Shown here: piece after piece, positions 54,667 to 64,000 of the stretch
Position numbering within the stretch: position 1 is the stretch's first letter
How the letters are laid out: every line of letters starts with the position of its first letter
From: Paramagnetospirillum kuznetsovii
GTDB lineage: Bacteria > Pseudomonadota > Alphaproteobacteria > Rhodospirillales > Magnetospirillaceae
Assembly: GCF_003284725.1 (NCBI RefSeq)
Contig: NZ_PGTO01000001.1
Span: 372,001 to 436,000 of the forward strand
Direction of reading: 5' to 3'
DNA length: 64,000 nt
Notes under the pieces: generated by a model
Told to the model about the DNA's origin: nothing
What the model saw: the letters and a program-made list of their open reading frames with translations, nothing else
Databases searched by the model: none
Translations under genes and position numbers: made by a program

Positions 54667-54828
54667 TTAGCGCTCCTCATTGTCGTCCTTCAAAGGGATG
54701 TTTCCGTAGTCTTCCAGCCGATCCTTGTTCTTCGGCCGATAGGCATAGAAAACAATCCCCGTGAAGACCATGATCACCCACAGTACCCAGAAGGGACGGA
54801 GTACGTTGTCGACGAATGCGACGAGCAA
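54667..54828 (-). CDS. ccoQ: cbb3 cytochrome oxidase small subunit CcoQ
   Basis: A 53-aa protein with one membrane helix (PFWVLWVIMVFTGIVFYAYR) and an acidic soluble tail (DYGNIPLKDDNEER), the CcoQ pattern. It lies exactly between ccoO and ccoP. No ATG is available in frame after the ccoO stop; TTG 54826-54828 with AAGGAG 8 nt upstream is the likely start. Confidence 0.88.
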   Translation of the reverse strand: MLVAFVDNVLRPFWVLWVIMVFTGIVFYAYRPKNKDRLEDYGNIPLKDDNEER

Positions 54829-54840
54829 ACTCCATACTCC

Positions 54841-55581
54841 TTACCGGCGGATCGCCTTTTCATCGACGGTCTTGAAGTCGACCATCGTTCCAAGCACCTG
54901 CAGATACGCCACCAGGGCATCCATCTCGGTGACCGCCTTGGGATCGGCGTTCGTCAAGCTGATGCTGGCCTTGCCGATATTGGCCTTGGGGTAGCTGGCG
55001 GCGACGGCCGGCTTGGCAGCCGGATCGGCGAACACCTGCTCTTCAAGGTCTTTCTTGGCACTGGCGATCTGAGCGTCCGTGTAGGGCACGCCGACCAGGC
55101 GGTTCACCTTCAGGTGAGAGCCGATGTCGGCATAGTCCAACTTGCGGACCAGATGCTTGTAGCCCGGCATGATGGATCCGGGGACCACGTCACGCGGGTT
55201 GATGAGGTGGCGAACCTGCCAATCGTCGGTGTACTTGCCACCAACGCGGGCCAGATCCGGACCGGTACGCTTCGAGCCCCACTGGAAGGGGTGATCGTAC
55301 TTGGACTCAGCCGCGAGGCTGTAGTGACCATAGCGTTCGACCTCGTCCTTGAACGGACGGATCATCTGGCTGTGGCAGTTGTAGCAGCCTTCGCGGATAT
55401 AGATGTTGCGACCCGCCAGCTCCAGGGGAGTGTAGGGACGAACGCCGTCCACCTTCTCGATCGTGGATTCGATCGAGAACAGCGGAATGACTTCAACCAG
55501 ACCACCGACGACGATCGTGAGAAGGATGCCGACAGCCAGGAAAAAGATGTTGGTTTCGAGTTTTGCGTGATGCTTGAACAT
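54841..55581 (-). CDS. ccoO: cbb3 cytochrome oxidase subunit II (monohaem c)
   Basis: A 246-aa monohaem cytochrome c anchored by an N-terminal helix ([20 protein letters not shown]). The haem motif is [12 protein letters not shown] (~residue 60), and the axial Met is probably in [11 protein letters not shown]. CcoO is the second c-type subunit of cbb3 oxidase. ATG 55579-55581 with GAGGAG upstream is used; the gap to ccoN is 13 bp. Confidence 0.95.
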   Translation of the reverse strand: MFKHHAKLETNIFFLAVGILLTIVVGGLVEVIPLFSIESTIEKVDGVRPYTPLELAGRNIYIREGCYNCHSQMIRPFKDEVERYGHYSLAAESKYDHPFQWGSKRTGPDLARVGGKYTDDWQVRHLINPRDVVPGSIMPGYKHLVRKLDYADIGSHLKVNRLVGVPYTDAQIASAKKDLEEQVFADPAAKPAVAASYPKANIGKASISLTNADPKAVTEMDALVAYLQVLGTMVDFKTVDEKAIRR

Positions 55582-55594
55582 GGCTCGGGTCTCC

Positions 55595-57031
55595 TCAGCG
55601 AGCGCCGCTGGCGGCGGGCGAGAGCGCCTCGTCAGCAACGTCGCCCTTGATGGTCTTGTAGACGTTATAGACCATCACCAGCGAGCCGATCACGAAGAGC
55701 AGGCCGCCGAGAGCGCGGATGACGTAGTAAGGACGCATCGCTTCCACAGTTTCGATGAACGAGTACTGGAGGAAGCCCAGGTTATCATACGCACGCCACA
55801 TGAGGCCCTGCATGATGCCCGAGATCCACATCGCGGTGATGTAGAGCACGATGCCGATGGTGGCGACCCAGAAGTGAACGCCGACCAGCTTCAGCGAGTA
55901 CAGTTCCTTGCGGCCCCACAGCTTGGGGATCAAGTGGTACAGAGCGCCGAAGGAGACGAAAGCGACCCAGCCCAGGGCACCGGAGTGCACGTGGCCGATA
56001 CCCCAGTCGGTGTAGTGCGACAGGGAGTTCACCGCCTTGATGGACATCATCGGACCTTCGAAGGTCGACATGCCGTAGAACGCCACCGAGGAGACCAGGA
56101 AACGCATGACCGGATCGGTCCGCAGCTTGTCCCAGGCACCCGACAGGGTCATCAGGCCGTTGATCATGCCGCCCCAGGAGGGCATCCACAGCATCACCGA
56201 GAAGGTCATGCCAAGGGTCTGCGCCCAATCGGGCAGGGCGGTGTAGTGCAGGTGGTGCGGACCGGCCCAGATGTACAGGAAGATCAGCGCCCAGAAGTGC
56301 ACGATCGACAGACGGTACGAATAGACCGGACGCTCGGCACGCTTCGGCACGAAGTAGTACATGATGCCGAGGAAGCCGGCGGTCAGGAAGAAGCCCACCG
56401 CATTATGGCCATACCACCACTGGGTCATGGCGTTCTGCACGCCGCCGAACACGTTGTAGCTCTTGGTGAGCGACACCGGAATGGCGATGTTGTTGCCCAG
56501 GTGCAGCATCGCGATGGTCAGGATCATCGCGAAGAAGAACCAGTTGGCCACATAGATGTGGGGTTCCTTGCGCTTCATGATCGTGCCCGCGAAGGCGATC
56601 AGGTAAGCGACCCAGATGACCGTCAGATAGAGGTCGAGGGCCCATTCCGGCTCGGCGTATTCCTGGCCCTGGGAGAAGCCCAGGACGTAGGACAGCGCCG
56701 CCAGCACGATGAAGGACTGGAAGCCGTAGAAAATGAAACCGCCCAGGCCGTTGCCGCCGAACAGGCTGGCGCGGCTGGTGCGCTGCACGATGTACAGCGA
56801 GGTGGCGAAAAGAACGTTGCCGCCGAACGCGAAGATCACCGCGGAGGTGTGCACCGGACGCAAGCGCCCGAACGACGTCCACTCAAGATCAAGGTTCAGA
56901 ACGGGTAAGGCCAACTGCCAAGCGATGAAATCGCCCGCCAGGAAGCCGATAACGCCCCAGAACACAGCCGCGATCGCGAACTTCTTGATCACGTCTTCGC
57001 AATAGGGCGTGGCTTCGGTATTGATGCTCAT
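55595..57031 (-). CDS. ccoN: cbb3 cytochrome oxidase catalytic subunit
   Basis: A 478-aa haem-copper oxidase subunit I of the C family with about 12 membrane segments. It reduces O2 with high affinity during microaerobic growth. Clear blocks are [20 protein letters not shown] (low-spin haem His), [20 protein letters not shown] (CuB region), [20 protein letters not shown] and [23 protein letters not shown] 57029-57031 with AGGAG 6 nt upstream is the start. The operon ccoN-O-Q-P is under a perfect FNR/FixK box. Confidence 0.97.
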   Translation of the reverse strand: MSINTEATPYCEDVIKKFAIAAVFWGVIGFLAGDFIAWQLALPVLNLDLEWTSFGRLRPVHTSAVIFAFGGNVLFATSLYIVQRTSRASLFGGNGLGGFIFYGFQSFIVLAALSYVLGFSQGQEYAEPEWALDLYLTVIWVAYLIAFAGTIMKRKEPHIYVANWFFFAMILTIAMLHLGNNIAIPVSLTKSYNVFGGVQNAMTQWWYGHNAVGFFLTAGFLGIMYYFVPKRAERPVYSYRLSIVHFWALIFLYIWAGPHHLHYTALPDWAQTLGMTFSVMLWMPSWGGMINGLMTLSGAWDKLRTDPVMRFLVSSVAFYGMSTFEGPMMSIKAVNSLSHYTDWGIGHVHSGALGWVAFVSFGALYHLIPKLWGRKELYSLKLVGVHFWVATIGIVLYITAMWISGIMQGLMWRAYDNLGFLQYSFIETVEAMRPYYVIRALGGLLFVIGSLVMVYNVYKTIKGDVADEALSPAASGAR

Positions 57032-57177
57032 GCCGAACTCCTGTTTCGACCGGAAAAGGGTCAACCTGAAGCGTCCAGCCGGATCCATGGCGACACCATG
57101 CCCCCGGAGCCGATGGTCGGCCGGACGGTTCTATGCTCCAAGCGTGCGCACTATGCAGACTGCCGGGCAGTCCGCCA

Positions 57178-57191
57178 TTGATATACATCAA
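57178..57191. promoter_or_regulatory. Perfect FNR/FixK-type box (TTGAT-N4-ATCAA)
   Basis: TTGATATACATCAA is a perfect palindromic Fnr/FixK consensus, 147 nt upstream of the ccoN ATG and 91 nt upstream of the divergent rlmI-type gene. The Fnr-type protein encoded at 48313-49074 has the matching recognition residues, so low-oxygen activation of ccoNOQP is very likely. Confidence 0.88.
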
Positions 57192-57281
57192 AGACAGAAA
57201 ATTTTAGAGATGCTGCACGATTGGAAACTTTGAATCTTTCCGCCCTTGGCGACGGCCGCGCAGGGCCCTAAAGTGCCGCCC

Positions 57282-58487
57282 ATGACACAAGCAATCCCCG
57301 ACTCCCCCACCACCCGCCCTCTGCTCCGTCTCGCCAAGGGCCGCTCGAAGCGGCTGCGGGCGGGCCATCCCTGGGTGTTCTCCAATGAAATCGAGATGAC
57401 GCCGGAGGCCAAGGCCTTGCCGCCGGGCAGCCTCGTCACCCTGGTGGATGCCGGTGACGAGAAGCTGGGCGTCGCCACCTTCAATCCCCATTCGCTGATC
57501 GCGGCCAGGGTGCTGTCGCGCCGCGCCGCCGACACGGTGGACGCGGACTTCCTCGCCGCCCGCCTGGGCGCCGCCGTGGCGCTGCGCGACACCCTGTTCG
57601 ACGCTCCTTATTATCGCCTGATTCATTCCGAGGCGGATCAACTGCCCGGCCTGATCGTCGATCGCTATGGCGACGTGCTGGCGGTCCAAACCAATACCGC
57701 GGGCATGGAGCGCCTGTTGCCCGATCTGACGGCGGCCTTTGCCCAGGTGCTGGCCCCCAAGGCGGTGGTGCTGATCAATGACAGCCCGGTTCGCAAGCTA
57801 GAAGGCCTGGAGTTGGACCACCGGGTGTTGTCGGGCGAGATCACCGGGCCGGTGGAATTGGTGGAGAATGGTTGCCGCTTCGTCGCCGATCTGGCTGACG
57901 GCCAGAAGACCGGCTGGTTCTTCGACCAGCGCGACAACCGCGCCTTCATGGCCCGGCTGGCCAAGGGCCGCCGGGTGCTGGACGTCTATACCTATGCGGG
58001 CGGCTTCGCCATCGCCGCCGCCATGGCCGGTGCCGCCGAGACCATCGCGGTGGACCGTTCGGAGCAATCGCTGGACCTGGCCAAGCGGGCGGCGGCGCTC
58101 AACGGCGTCACCGTCGAGACCGTCCGCGCCGAGGCCTTCGCCGAGTTAGAACGACTGGCCGCCGCGGGCGAGCGCTTCGGCGTGGTGATCACCGATCCGC
58201 CCGCCTTCGTCAAATCCAAGAAGGATCTGGGGGCGGGCGCCAAGGGCTATCGCAAGATGGCCCGCCTCGCCGCCGCCTTGGTGGAACCGGGCGGTTTCCT
58301 GTTCTGCGCGTCGTGCTCGCATCACATGCCGGCCGAGCAATTCGCCGAGGAAATCAGCCACGGAATCCACCTCGCCGGTCGGTCTGGCCGGATTCTGCGG
58401 CTGGCGGGCGCGGCGCCCGACCATCCCCTGCACCCGCTGCTGCCGGAAAGCGCCTATCTCAAATCCATGGTGCTGCAACTGGATTGA
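57282..58487 (+). CDS. RlmI-like 23S rRNA m5C methyltransferase
   Basis: A 401-aa class I SAM methyltransferase of the RlmI/RlmK-like family. It has an N-terminal PUA domain (LAKGRSKRLRAGHPWVFSNE), a linker, then the Rossmann domain with VLDVYTYAGGFAIAAAMAGA, and motif IV ITDPPAFVKSKKDL. The CASCSHHM block carries the catalytic-type Cys region. RlmI methylates C1962 in E. coli 23S rRNA. ATG 57282 is preferred; TTG 57246 adds 12 residues. Confidence 0.88.
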   Translation: MTQAIPDSPTTRPLLRLAKGRSKRLRAGHPWVFSNEIEMTPEAKALPPGSLVTLVDAGDEKLGVATFNPHSLIAARVLSRRAADTVDADFLAARLGAAVALRDTLFDAPYYRLIHSEADQLPGLIVDRYGDVLAVQTNTAGMERLLPDLTAAFAQVLAPKAVVLINDSPVRKLEGLELDHRVLSGEITGPVELVENGCRFVADLADGQKTGWFFDQRDNRAFMARLAKGRRVLDVYTYAGGFAIAAAMAGAAETIAVDRSEQSLDLAKRAAALNGVTVETVRAEAFAELERLAAAGERFGVVITDPPAFVKSKKDLGAGAKGYRKMARLAAALVEPGGFLFCASCSHHMPAEQFAEEISHGIHLAGRSGRILRLAGAAPDHPLHPLLPESAYLKSMVLQLD

Positions 58488-58500
58488 GGCGCCCCCTCCC

Positions 58501-58614
58501 TGCGGCCGGGACGGCCGCGCTCCGACCTTAACTGCGGCCGGGACGGCCGCGCTCCGACCTTAACTGCGGCCGCGCTCCGTGTCGTGTTCCGGAGCGCGGG
58601 CTTCCAGCCCGCTC
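58501..58614. repeat. Tandem 32-bp GC-rich units and adjacent hairpin
   Basis: A 32-bp unit containing GCGGCCGGGACGGCCGC then GCTCCGACCTTA occurs at 58501-58530 (30 bases), again at 58531-58562, and as a partial third copy to about 58580. A separate hairpin GAGCGCGGGCT-TCC-AGCCCGCTC follows at 58592-58614. They lie between convergent rlmI-type and tam genes; the core also occurs at 46565-46581. Confidence 0.8.
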
Positions 58615-58616
58615 TT

Positions 58617-59387
58617 TCAGCGCCGTGCCACCATGAACAGCCGCCGGAACGGCAGCAGGGTCTTGCCGTCGGAACGCGGCCGGTAGGCTTGGGCGATGCG
58701 GGCGGAATAGTCGGCCAGGAAGCCGTCCCGCCATTCGGGATTATTCTCCACCGCCGCCAGCAGCGGCCTGAGCGCCGTGCCCATGGTCCAGGCCACCACC
58801 GGGTTGTCGCCCTCCAGCACGTGGAGGTATTCGGTCTCCCAGATATCCAGCGACGCGGCCAGGGGCGACAGCAGGTCGTAATATAAGGAAGGCTCACCCA
58901 CCGGAAAGCGCCCGGCCAGGGGCGACAGCACGTCGCGCCACGGCCCGGCCGCCGCCGCCTCGGCCATCAGGGCGTGGGAGGCGGCATAGTGGTTGTGGGG
59001 CACCTGCACCGCCAGGGTGCCGCCCGGCGCCACCATGGACATCAGGCGGGGAAACAGGGTGTCGTGGCCGCCCAACCAATGCAGGGCGGCATTGGAGAAC
59101 AGCACGTCCACGGGGCCTTCGGCCCGCCACGCCCCCATGTCGCCCAAATGGTACGCGACGCCGCCACCGCCGTCGCGGGCGGTCGCCAGCATCTCCGGCG
59201 AGGAATCGATTCCGGTCACCTGGGCGCCCGGCCAGCGCTGCTTGAGCAGGCGGGTGATATTGCCGGTGCCGCAGCCGAGATCGACCACCCGGGAGGGAGA
59301 CTCGGTTTCGATACGGCTCATCATGTCCAAGGCGGGGCGCAGCCGGGGCTGGGCGAAGGCGGAATACAGCTTGGGATCCCAGGCCAT
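58617..59387 (-). CDS. tam: Trans-aconitate 2-methyltransferase
   Basis: A 256-aa SAM methyltransferase with [17 protein letters not shown] (motif I), [15 protein letters not shown] and [20 protein letters not shown]. The N-terminus [12 protein letters not shown] and [20 protein letters not shown] in the C-terminal half are typical of Tam, which detoxifies trans-aconitate formed from cis-aconitate. ATG 59385-59387 has GGAG 9 nt upstream. Confidence 0.88.
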   Translation of the reverse strand: MAWDPKLYSAFAQPRLRPALDMMSRIETESPSRVVDLGCGTGNITRLLKQRWPGAQVTGIDSSPEMLATARDGGGGVAYHLGDMGAWRAEGPVDVLFSNAALHWLGGHDTLFPRLMSMVAPGGTLAVQVPHNHYAASHALMAEAAAAGPWRDVLSPLAGRFPVGEPSLYYDLLSPLAASLDIWETEYLHVLEGDNPVVAWTMGTALRPLLAAVENNPEWRDGFLADYSARIAQAYRPRSDGKTLLPFRRLFMVARR

Positions 59388-59501
59388 GGGGGCGCTCCGT
59401 GAGATTGGGGAATGCCATGATAACCGTGCATTGACTCTGTTGTCGCGTGGCCTTATACACGTCCGCTCGTTTTCAAGTCCCGTTCGTATCGGAGAATTCC
59501 C

Positions 59502-59636
59502 GTGAAGCGTACCTTTCAGCCGAGCAAGATCGTCCGCGCCCGCCGCCACGGCTTCCGCGCTCGCATGGCGACCGTCGGCGGCCGCCGGGTCATCAACAAT
59601 CGCCGCCGCCAGGGCCGCAAGAAGCTGTCCGCCTAG
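59502..59636 (+). CDS. rpmH: 50S ribosomal protein L34
   Basis: A 44-aa very basic protein ([20 protein letters not shown] ... GRKKLSA) that is L34. GTG 59502 has GGAG 7 nt upstream. It starts the conserved set rpmH-rnpA-yidD-yidC-engB and lies 15 bp upstream of rnpA. Confidence 0.97.
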   Translation: MKRTFQPSKIVRARRHGFRARMATVGGRRVINNRRRQGRKKLSA

Positions 59637-59651
59637 GACTGTCCCAAGGCC

Positions 59652-60050
59652 ATGGCGACGCGTCTGGATCGGCTGAAGCAACGGGCCGATTTTCTGCGCA
59701 TCGCCGCCTTGAGACGAAAATGGGCGGCGCCGGGCCTGATCCTTCAGGCCGCGCCCGGTACGGAAACGGACCCGCAAGCCGACTCGCTTCGAGTCGGCTT
59801 CACCGTTTCCAAGAAGGTGGGAAACTCGGTCTGCCGCAATCGCGCGAAGCGGCGCCTGAGGGCGGCGGTGGACGCGATTTTCCCCTCCCAGGCCGCCTTG
59901 GGATTGGACTATGTGGTGATCGGCCGTCGCGAGACGCTGGAGCGGCCATATTCTCTTCTCTTGCAGGATTTGCAGGCCGCGTTAAAACGTGTTGGCGGGC
60001 TTCGGACGGTTCCCGAGACTCCGCCCAAGGAAACGCAGGGAGAGGCATGA
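59652..60050 (+). CDS. rnpA: Ribonuclease P protein component
   Basis: The 132-aa basic protein subunit of RNase P, which trims tRNA 5' leaders. The RNR signature region reads [20 protein letters not shown] (~residue 55). The stop overlaps the yidD start (ATGA). Confidence 0.95.
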   Translation: MATRLDRLKQRADFLRIAALRRKWAAPGLILQAAPGTETDPQADSLRVGFTVSKKVGNSVCRNRAKRRLRAAVDAIFPSQAALGLDYVVIGRRETLERPYSLLLQDLQAALKRVGGLRTVPETPPKETQGEA

Positions 60051-60313
60051 ACCCCGTCGGCCTGGCTTTGCGCGGTTTGATCCGCGCCTACCAATTGCTG
60101 GTTTCGCCGGTTCTGCCCGCGAGCTGCCGGTTCACGCCGTCATGCTCGTCCTATGCCATGGACGCCATTCACACCCATGGGCCGCTCGGCGGATCGATCT
60201 TGGCCGCCAAGCGGCTGTGCCGCTGCCACCCCTGGAATGACGGGGGTTACGACCCCGTTCCCGAAAAGACGACATGCGGCGACAAGGCTCGGCCGTATCA
60301 TCATGCCGGATAG
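60047..60313 (+). CDS. yidD: Membrane protein insertion efficiency factor YidD
   Basis: An 88-aa protein with the YidD pattern: [33 protein letters not shown], and [17 protein letters not shown]. YidD assists YidC-dependent insertion. ATG 60047-60049 overlaps the rnpA stop, and yidC starts 6 nt later. Confidence 0.94.
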   Translation: MNPVGLALRGLIRAYQLLVSPVLPASCRFTPSCSSYAMDAIHTHGPLGGSILAAKRLCRCHPWNDGGYDPVPEKTTCGDKARPYHHAG

Positions 60314-60319
60314 GATGTC

Positions 60320-62059
60320 ATGAACGATCAGCGCAACCTTTTCCTCGCCATCGCCATTTCCGTCGCGATCATGATCGGCTGGCAGTATTTCGTGCCGGCC
60401 AAGCCTCCGGTGCCTCAGGCGACCGAGCAGAAAGCCGCCGACGGCAAGCCCTCGGCCGCCACCGCTCCGGCCGCCGCGCCGGTGCCGCAGGTTCCTGGCG
60501 TTGCCACCGTGGCCCCCGCCGCAGCGGCCGCCACCGCCGCCGAATCCCGCGACGGCGCCCTGACCAAGAGCCGCCGCGTCGCCATCAGCACTCCTTCGGT
60601 GCATGGCTCGCTCAATCTGACCGGCGCCCGCATTGACGATCTGACCCTGGCCAAGTACCGCGCGACCACCGACGGCAACAGCCCCGAGATCAACCTGCTG
60701 TCCCCGGCCGGCTCGCCCGAGCCCTATTGGGCCGAGTTCGGCTGGGTGGCCAGCGACCCGGCGGTCAAGGTGCCCGGCCCCGACACCGTGTGGGCGGCCC
60801 AGTCCACCGCCCCGCTGACCCCGGACGCGAAGCTGGTTCTGACCTGGGACAACGGCGATGGCTTGCGCTTCGTGCGCACCGTCTCGGTGGATTCCAACTA
60901 CATGTTCACGGTGGACGAGCGGGTGGAGAATTACGGCGGCAAGCCGGTCTCGCTGCACCCCTATTCCCTGCTGGCCCGCACCGGCACCCCGGCGGTGGCC
61001 GGAATGTATATCCTTCACGAAGGTCCGCTGGGCGTGTTCGACGGCACCTTGAAGGAAATGAAGTACGAGGATTTGAAGAAGGAAGGCACCGCCCGCTATG
61101 ACACGGTGGGCGGCTGGGCCGGCATCACCGACAAGTACTGGCTGGCCGCCCTGGTGCCGCCCGCCAAGACCAAGGTCACCGGCCGCTTCGTTCATCAGCG
61201 CATCGACAATTCCGAACGCTATCAGGTGGATTACCTGGGTGCTGCGCGCATCGTCGAGCCGGGCAAGGCCGAGGCGGCGGACTTCCACCTGTTCGCGGGC
61301 GCCAAGCAGGTCAGCTTGCTGGACGGCTATTCCGAGAAGCTGGGCATCGACCGCTTCGACCTCGCCATCGATTTCGGCTGGTTCTACTTCCTGACCAAGC
61401 CGTTCTTCTATCTGCTGCAGATGCTGCACGACGCGCTGGGCAATATGGGTCTCGCCATCCTGGCGCTGACCGTGGTGCTCAAGCTGATCATGTTCCCGCT
61501 GGCCAACAAGTCCTATGTGGCCATGAGCAAGATGAAGAAGCTGCAGCCGCAGATCCAGGGGCTGCAGGGCCGCTTCGGCGACGACAAGGTCCGCCTGCAA
61601 CAAGAGATGATGGCGCTCTACAAGGCCGAGAAGGTCAATCCGGTCTCGGGCTGCCTGCCCATCCTGGTGCAGATTCCGGTGTTCTTCGCGCTCTATAAGG
61701 TGCTGTTCGTCACCATCGAGATGCGCCACGCCCCGTTCTATGGCTGGATCACCGATCTGTCGGCCCAGGATCACACCAATATCTTCACCCTGTTCGGGGT
61801 GATCCCGTGGGATCCGCCCCATCTGCTGCACCTGGGTATCTGGCCGATCATCATGGGCATCACCATGTATCTGCAGCAGAAGCTGAATCCGCAGCCGACC
61901 GATCCGGTCCAGGCCAAGATGATGCAGTTCCTGCCGCTGATCTTCACCTTCATGCTGGCCAACTTCGCCTCGGGCCTGGTGATCTACTGGGCTTGGAGCA
62001 ACACGCTGTCCATCTTGCAGCAGTGGGTCATCATGAAGAAGGCGGAGGCCTCGTCCTGA
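60320..62059 (+). CDS. yidC: Membrane protein insertase YidC
   Basis: A 579-aa insertase with an N-terminal membrane helix ([20 protein letters not shown]), an Ala/Pro-rich linker, a large periplasmic domain (~100-340) and five C-terminal helices. The core has [40 protein letters not shown] and the [20 protein letters not shown] ending. It inserts Sec-dependent and independent membrane proteins, and is functionally linked to the SRP RNA at 11 kb. Confidence 0.96.
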   Translation: MNDQRNLFLAIAISVAIMIGWQYFVPAKPPVPQATEQKAADGKPSAATAPAAAPVPQVPGVATVAPAAAAATAAESRDGALTKSRRVAISTPSVHGSLNLTGARIDDLTLAKYRATTDGNSPEINLLSPAGSPEPYWAEFGWVASDPAVKVPGPDTVWAAQSTAPLTPDAKLVLTWDNGDGLRFVRTVSVDSNYMFTVDERVENYGGKPVSLHPYSLLARTGTPAVAGMYILHEGPLGVFDGTLKEMKYEDLKKEGTARYDTVGGWAGITDKYWLAALVPPAKTKVTGRFVHQRIDNSERYQVDYLGAARIVEPGKAEAADFHLFAGAKQVSLLDGYSEKLGIDRFDLAIDFGWFYFLTKPFFYLLQMLHDALGNMGLAILALTVVLKLIMFPLANKSYVAMSKMKKLQPQIQGLQGRFGDDKVRLQQEMMALYKAEKVNPVSGCLPILVQIPVFFALYKVLFVTIEMRHAPFYGWITDLSAQDHTNIFTLFGVIPWDPPHLLHLGIWPIIMGITMYLQQKLNPQPTDPVQAKMMQFLPLIFTFMLANFASGLVIYWAWSNTLSILQQWVIMKKAEASS

Positions 62060-62748
62060 GCGGACCCGATCCCGAGCAGGCCAGCCTCGTCGAGGCTGCC
62101 CAACCGAGCCATGAGCAGGCCAGCCTCCTGGAGGCTGGCCGTCTGCTGTTCGCCCGTGAATGCACCTTCATGCTGGGGGTCGCCGCGCTGAGCGGCCTGC
62201 CCGCCGCCCGCCTGCCGGAAGTGGCCTTCGCCGGGCGCTCCAATGTGGGCAAGTCCAGTCTGATCAACGCCCTGACCGGCCGCAATACCCTGGCGCGCAC
62301 CTCCAACACGCCGGGCCGCACCCAGGAGCTGAATTATTTCGACTTGGGGGGGCGGCTGGTTCTGGTGGACATGCCCGGTTATGGCTTCGCCAGCGCCCCC
62401 AAGGGGCTGGTGGAGAAATGGACCCGGCTGGTCAACGGCTTCCTGAAGGGGCGCGCCGTGCTGCGCCGCGCCATCGTTCTGGTGGATTCCCGCCACGGGC
62501 TCAAGGACAGCGACCGCGACATGATGGCCATGCTGGATAAGGCGGCGGTGGTCTATCAGGTGGTGCTGACCAAGGCCGACAAGATCAAGCCCGCCGAGTT
62601 GGAATCGGTGCGCGAACGCACCGCCGCCGAACTGAAAAGCCGGGTCGCCGCCCATCCGGTCATTATCGCCACTTCGTCCGAGACCGGGTTCGGCATTCCC
62701 GAACTCCGCGCCGAACTGACCACCCTCAGCCAAGGAGCGTCCCCATGA
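62056..62748 (+). CDS. engB: Ribosome biogenesis GTPase EngB/YsxC
   Basis: A ~230-aa GTPase for 50S assembly with G1 [15 protein letters not shown]3 VDMPGYGFA and G4 LTKADKI. CTG 62056 overlaps the yidC TGA and has GGAGG 7 nt upstream, so I prefer it to GTG 62023 (inside yidC) or ATG 62169 (which would remove the conserved [13 protein letters not shown]). An in-frame duplication (EQASLVEAA and EQASLLEAG) lies near the N-terminus. Confidence 0.9.
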   Translation: MSGPDPEQASLVEAAQPSHEQASLLEAGRLLFARECTFMLGVAALSGLPAARLPEVAFAGRSNVGKSSLINALTGRNTLARTSNTPGRTQELNYFDLGGRLVLVDMPGYGFASAPKGLVEKWTRLVNGFLKGRAVLRRAIVLVDSRHGLKDSDRDMMAMLDKAAVVYQVVLTKADKIKPAELESVRERTAAELKSRVAAHPVIIATSSETGFGIPELRAELTTLSQGASP

Positions 62749-63665
62749 GCGCCCCCCAATCCCCCGATATCCTGCATGATCGCAAGGCCTGGCTGGAGCG
62801 CGCCAAGACCCTGTCCGAGGCGCTGCCCTTCATGCGCCAGTTCTCCGACGAGACGCTGGTGATCAAGTTCGGCGGTCATGCCATGGAATCCGACGATCTG
62901 GCCCGGCTGTTCGCCCGCGACGTGGTTCTGCTGAAGCAGGTGGGCATCAATCCCATCGTCGTCCACGGCGGCGGGCCGCAAATCGACGCCATGCTCAAGC
63001 GGCTCGACATCCAGACGCCCCGCGTCGACGGACTGCGCTTCACCGACGAGGCCACCGTCGAGGTGGTGGAAATGATCCTGGCGGGCAAGATCAACAAGCA
63101 GATCGTCTCGGCCATCAACGAGGCGGGCGGCTTCGCCGTCGGCCTGTCGGGCAAGGACGGTCACCTGATCCGCGCCCGCAAGCTGCGGCGCACCGTCAAG
63201 GATCCGGACTCCCAAATCGAGAAGGTGCTGGACCTGGGCTTCGTCGGCGAACCGGCGGAGATCACCCCCCATATCCTGGATTTCTTCCGCGAATCCGACA
63301 TCATCCCGGTGATCGCTCCGGTGGGCATGGGGCCAGCGGGCGAGACCTACAACATCAACGCCGACACCGCGGCGGGCGCCATCGCGGGGGCGACCAATTC
63401 GCGCCGCCTGCTGATGCTGACCGATGTGGCGGGCGTGCTGGACAAAACCGGCAACCTGATCCCGGAAATGACCGCCTCCCAGGTCAAGGCCTATATCGCC
63501 GACGGCACTATTTCTGGTGGAATGATTCCAAAGGTCGAAACCTGCCTCCAGGCGGTCGAAGGCGGCGTCGACGCCGCGGTTATTTTGGATGGACGGGTTC
63601 CGCACGCCATACTGCTGGAACTGTTCACCCCCCATGGTGTCGGCACCCTGATCAAGGCCGAATAG
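62745..63665 (+). CDS. argB: Acetylglutamate kinase
   Basis: ArgB phosphorylates N-acetylglutamate in arginine synthesis. The 306-aa protein has [36 protein letters not shown] and [12 protein letters not shown]. Its ATG overlaps the engB stop. A strong terminator follows at 63697-63729. Confidence 0.96.
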   Translation: MSAPQSPDILHDRKAWLERAKTLSEALPFMRQFSDETLVIKFGGHAMESDDLARLFARDVVLLKQVGINPIVVHGGGPQIDAMLKRLDIQTPRVDGLRFTDEATVEVVEMILAGKINKQIVSAINEAGGFAVGLSGKDGHLIRARKLRRTVKDPDSQIEKVLDLGFVGEPAEITPHILDFFRESDIIPVIAPVGMGPAGETYNINADTAAGAIAGATNSRRLLMLTDVAGVLDKTGNLIPEMTASQVKAYIADGTISGGMIPKVETCLQAVEGGVDAAVILDGRVPHAILLELFTPHGVGTLIKAE

Positions 63666-63696
63666 GCCGGTTTTCCCAGTTTATCGACCTGTCATC

Positions 63697-63729
63697 AAGC
63701 GCCGTGGCGGCCTTCGCCTCGGCGCTTTT
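63697..63729 (+). terminator. Rho-independent terminator after argB
   Basis: AAGCGCCG pairs with CGGCGCTT around an inner GGCG...CGCC stem, followed by TTTT, about 30 nt after the argB stop. It ends the rpmH-to-argB transcript. Confidence 0.85.
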
Positions 63730-64000
63730 GTCCATTCAAAGACCCTGGGTTCCATGCGTGAAATACAGAACCATCCTTTAGTTATACAATAAGCGCATCA
63801 GTCGAATAGCCCGTACCCAGAGGCTTGTGGCCAGTGACCAACAAAGAAGAGTGGAAAGCACCCACGTCCAAACGGTTGCCGAAAGTACAAGGCTTGATTC
63901 CGTGTTTGTGTATTGATAGGCATCTACATAGTTTTTCCCTTATTTCGCGTGCTTTTTCCCGCTTGCCTTTGCATAACTACTGGGCAAGTATTGGGCAATT
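63730..64000. other. AT-rich right-edge region without a confirmed gene
   Basis: The last 270 bp are poorer in G+C than the rest. Two partial frames reach the edge. The plus frame, from GTG 63835 (VTNKEEWKAPTSKRLPK), stays open to the end. The minus frame ends at TAA 63940-63942 and reads IAQYLPSSYAKASGKKHAK. Neither can be chosen here. The change in composition may mark the start of an accessory region. Confidence 0.4.

Noticed and set aside
61807-62748. EngB with a 313-residue length
   Set aside because: The first ~80 codons overlap yidC in another frame and have no GTPase-family similarity; the start was moved to 62056.
63940-64000. C-terminal end of a minus-strand gene (IAQYLPSSYAKAS)
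   Set aside because: Only about 20 codons are visible and a plus-strand frame is open over the same bases, so no gene call is made.

Overview
The window is GC-rich chromosomal DNA from an alphaproteobacterium, most likely a Rhodospirillales member of the Magnetospirillum type. This rests on protein character, on a cbb3 oxidase with an Fnr-type regulator, and on GTG/TTG starts with stop/start overlaps; it is inference, because no database was searched. Nearly all of the sequence is core housekeeping genes in short operons. Accessory material is limited to a few AT-rich or repeat-bearing gaps (about 6.2-6.5, 21.4-22.0 and 63.7-64.0 kb).

Layout. 0-5.5 kb: a minus-strand operon miaB-phoH/ybeZ-ybeY-corC-lnt with overlapping or 2-bp junctions, next to the start of a further minus-strand gene at the left edge that has its own palindromic promoter. 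5.5-9.4 kb: a solo LuxR-type HTH protein with an unknown partner, and a large AsmA/DUF748 envelope protein. 9.5-19.3 kb: HNH nuclease, periplasmic binding protein, the SRP RNA gene (ffs), an esterase, gluQ, ubiE-ubiB, an FMN-dependent hydroxyacid dehydrogenase, a sensor kinase and an RlmJ-like protein. 19.4-30 kb: secreted nuclease, galU, a repeat-filled gap with a GIY-YIG remnant, murJ, asnB-type amidotransferase, TPR-methyltransferase, NUDIX, methyltransferase, gloB, rhodanese. 30-40 kb: K+/H+ antiporter, aldolase/dehydrogenase fusion, M23 peptidase with a His-rich membrane protein, then DUF6165 plus three family-9 glycosyltransferases, probably for LPS or another surface glycan.

40-45 kb: a glutamate-receptor-like channel protein, a terminator, recA, and a divergent GntR/DASS transporter pair. 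45-57 kb: the microaerobic respiration block, with two ccoG copies, panC-panB, an Fnr-type regulator, ccoS-I-H-G and the structural operon ccoN-O-Q-P. A perfect FNR/FixK box lies between ccoN and the divergent rlmI-type gene. fnr lies directly behind ccoS, so the oxygen sensor is probably co-transcribed with the oxidase assembly genes, and panB-panC follow in the same direction. 57-64 kb: rlmI-type methyltransferase, tam, and the conserved rpmH-rnpA-yidD-yidC-engB-argB run, ending in a clear terminator and an AT-rich tail.

Small genes recovered by direct reading include ccoQ, ccoS with a revised start, rpmH, yidD and the left-edge partial gene. Coordinates of several N-termini were moved to better-supported starts, as noted in each entry.
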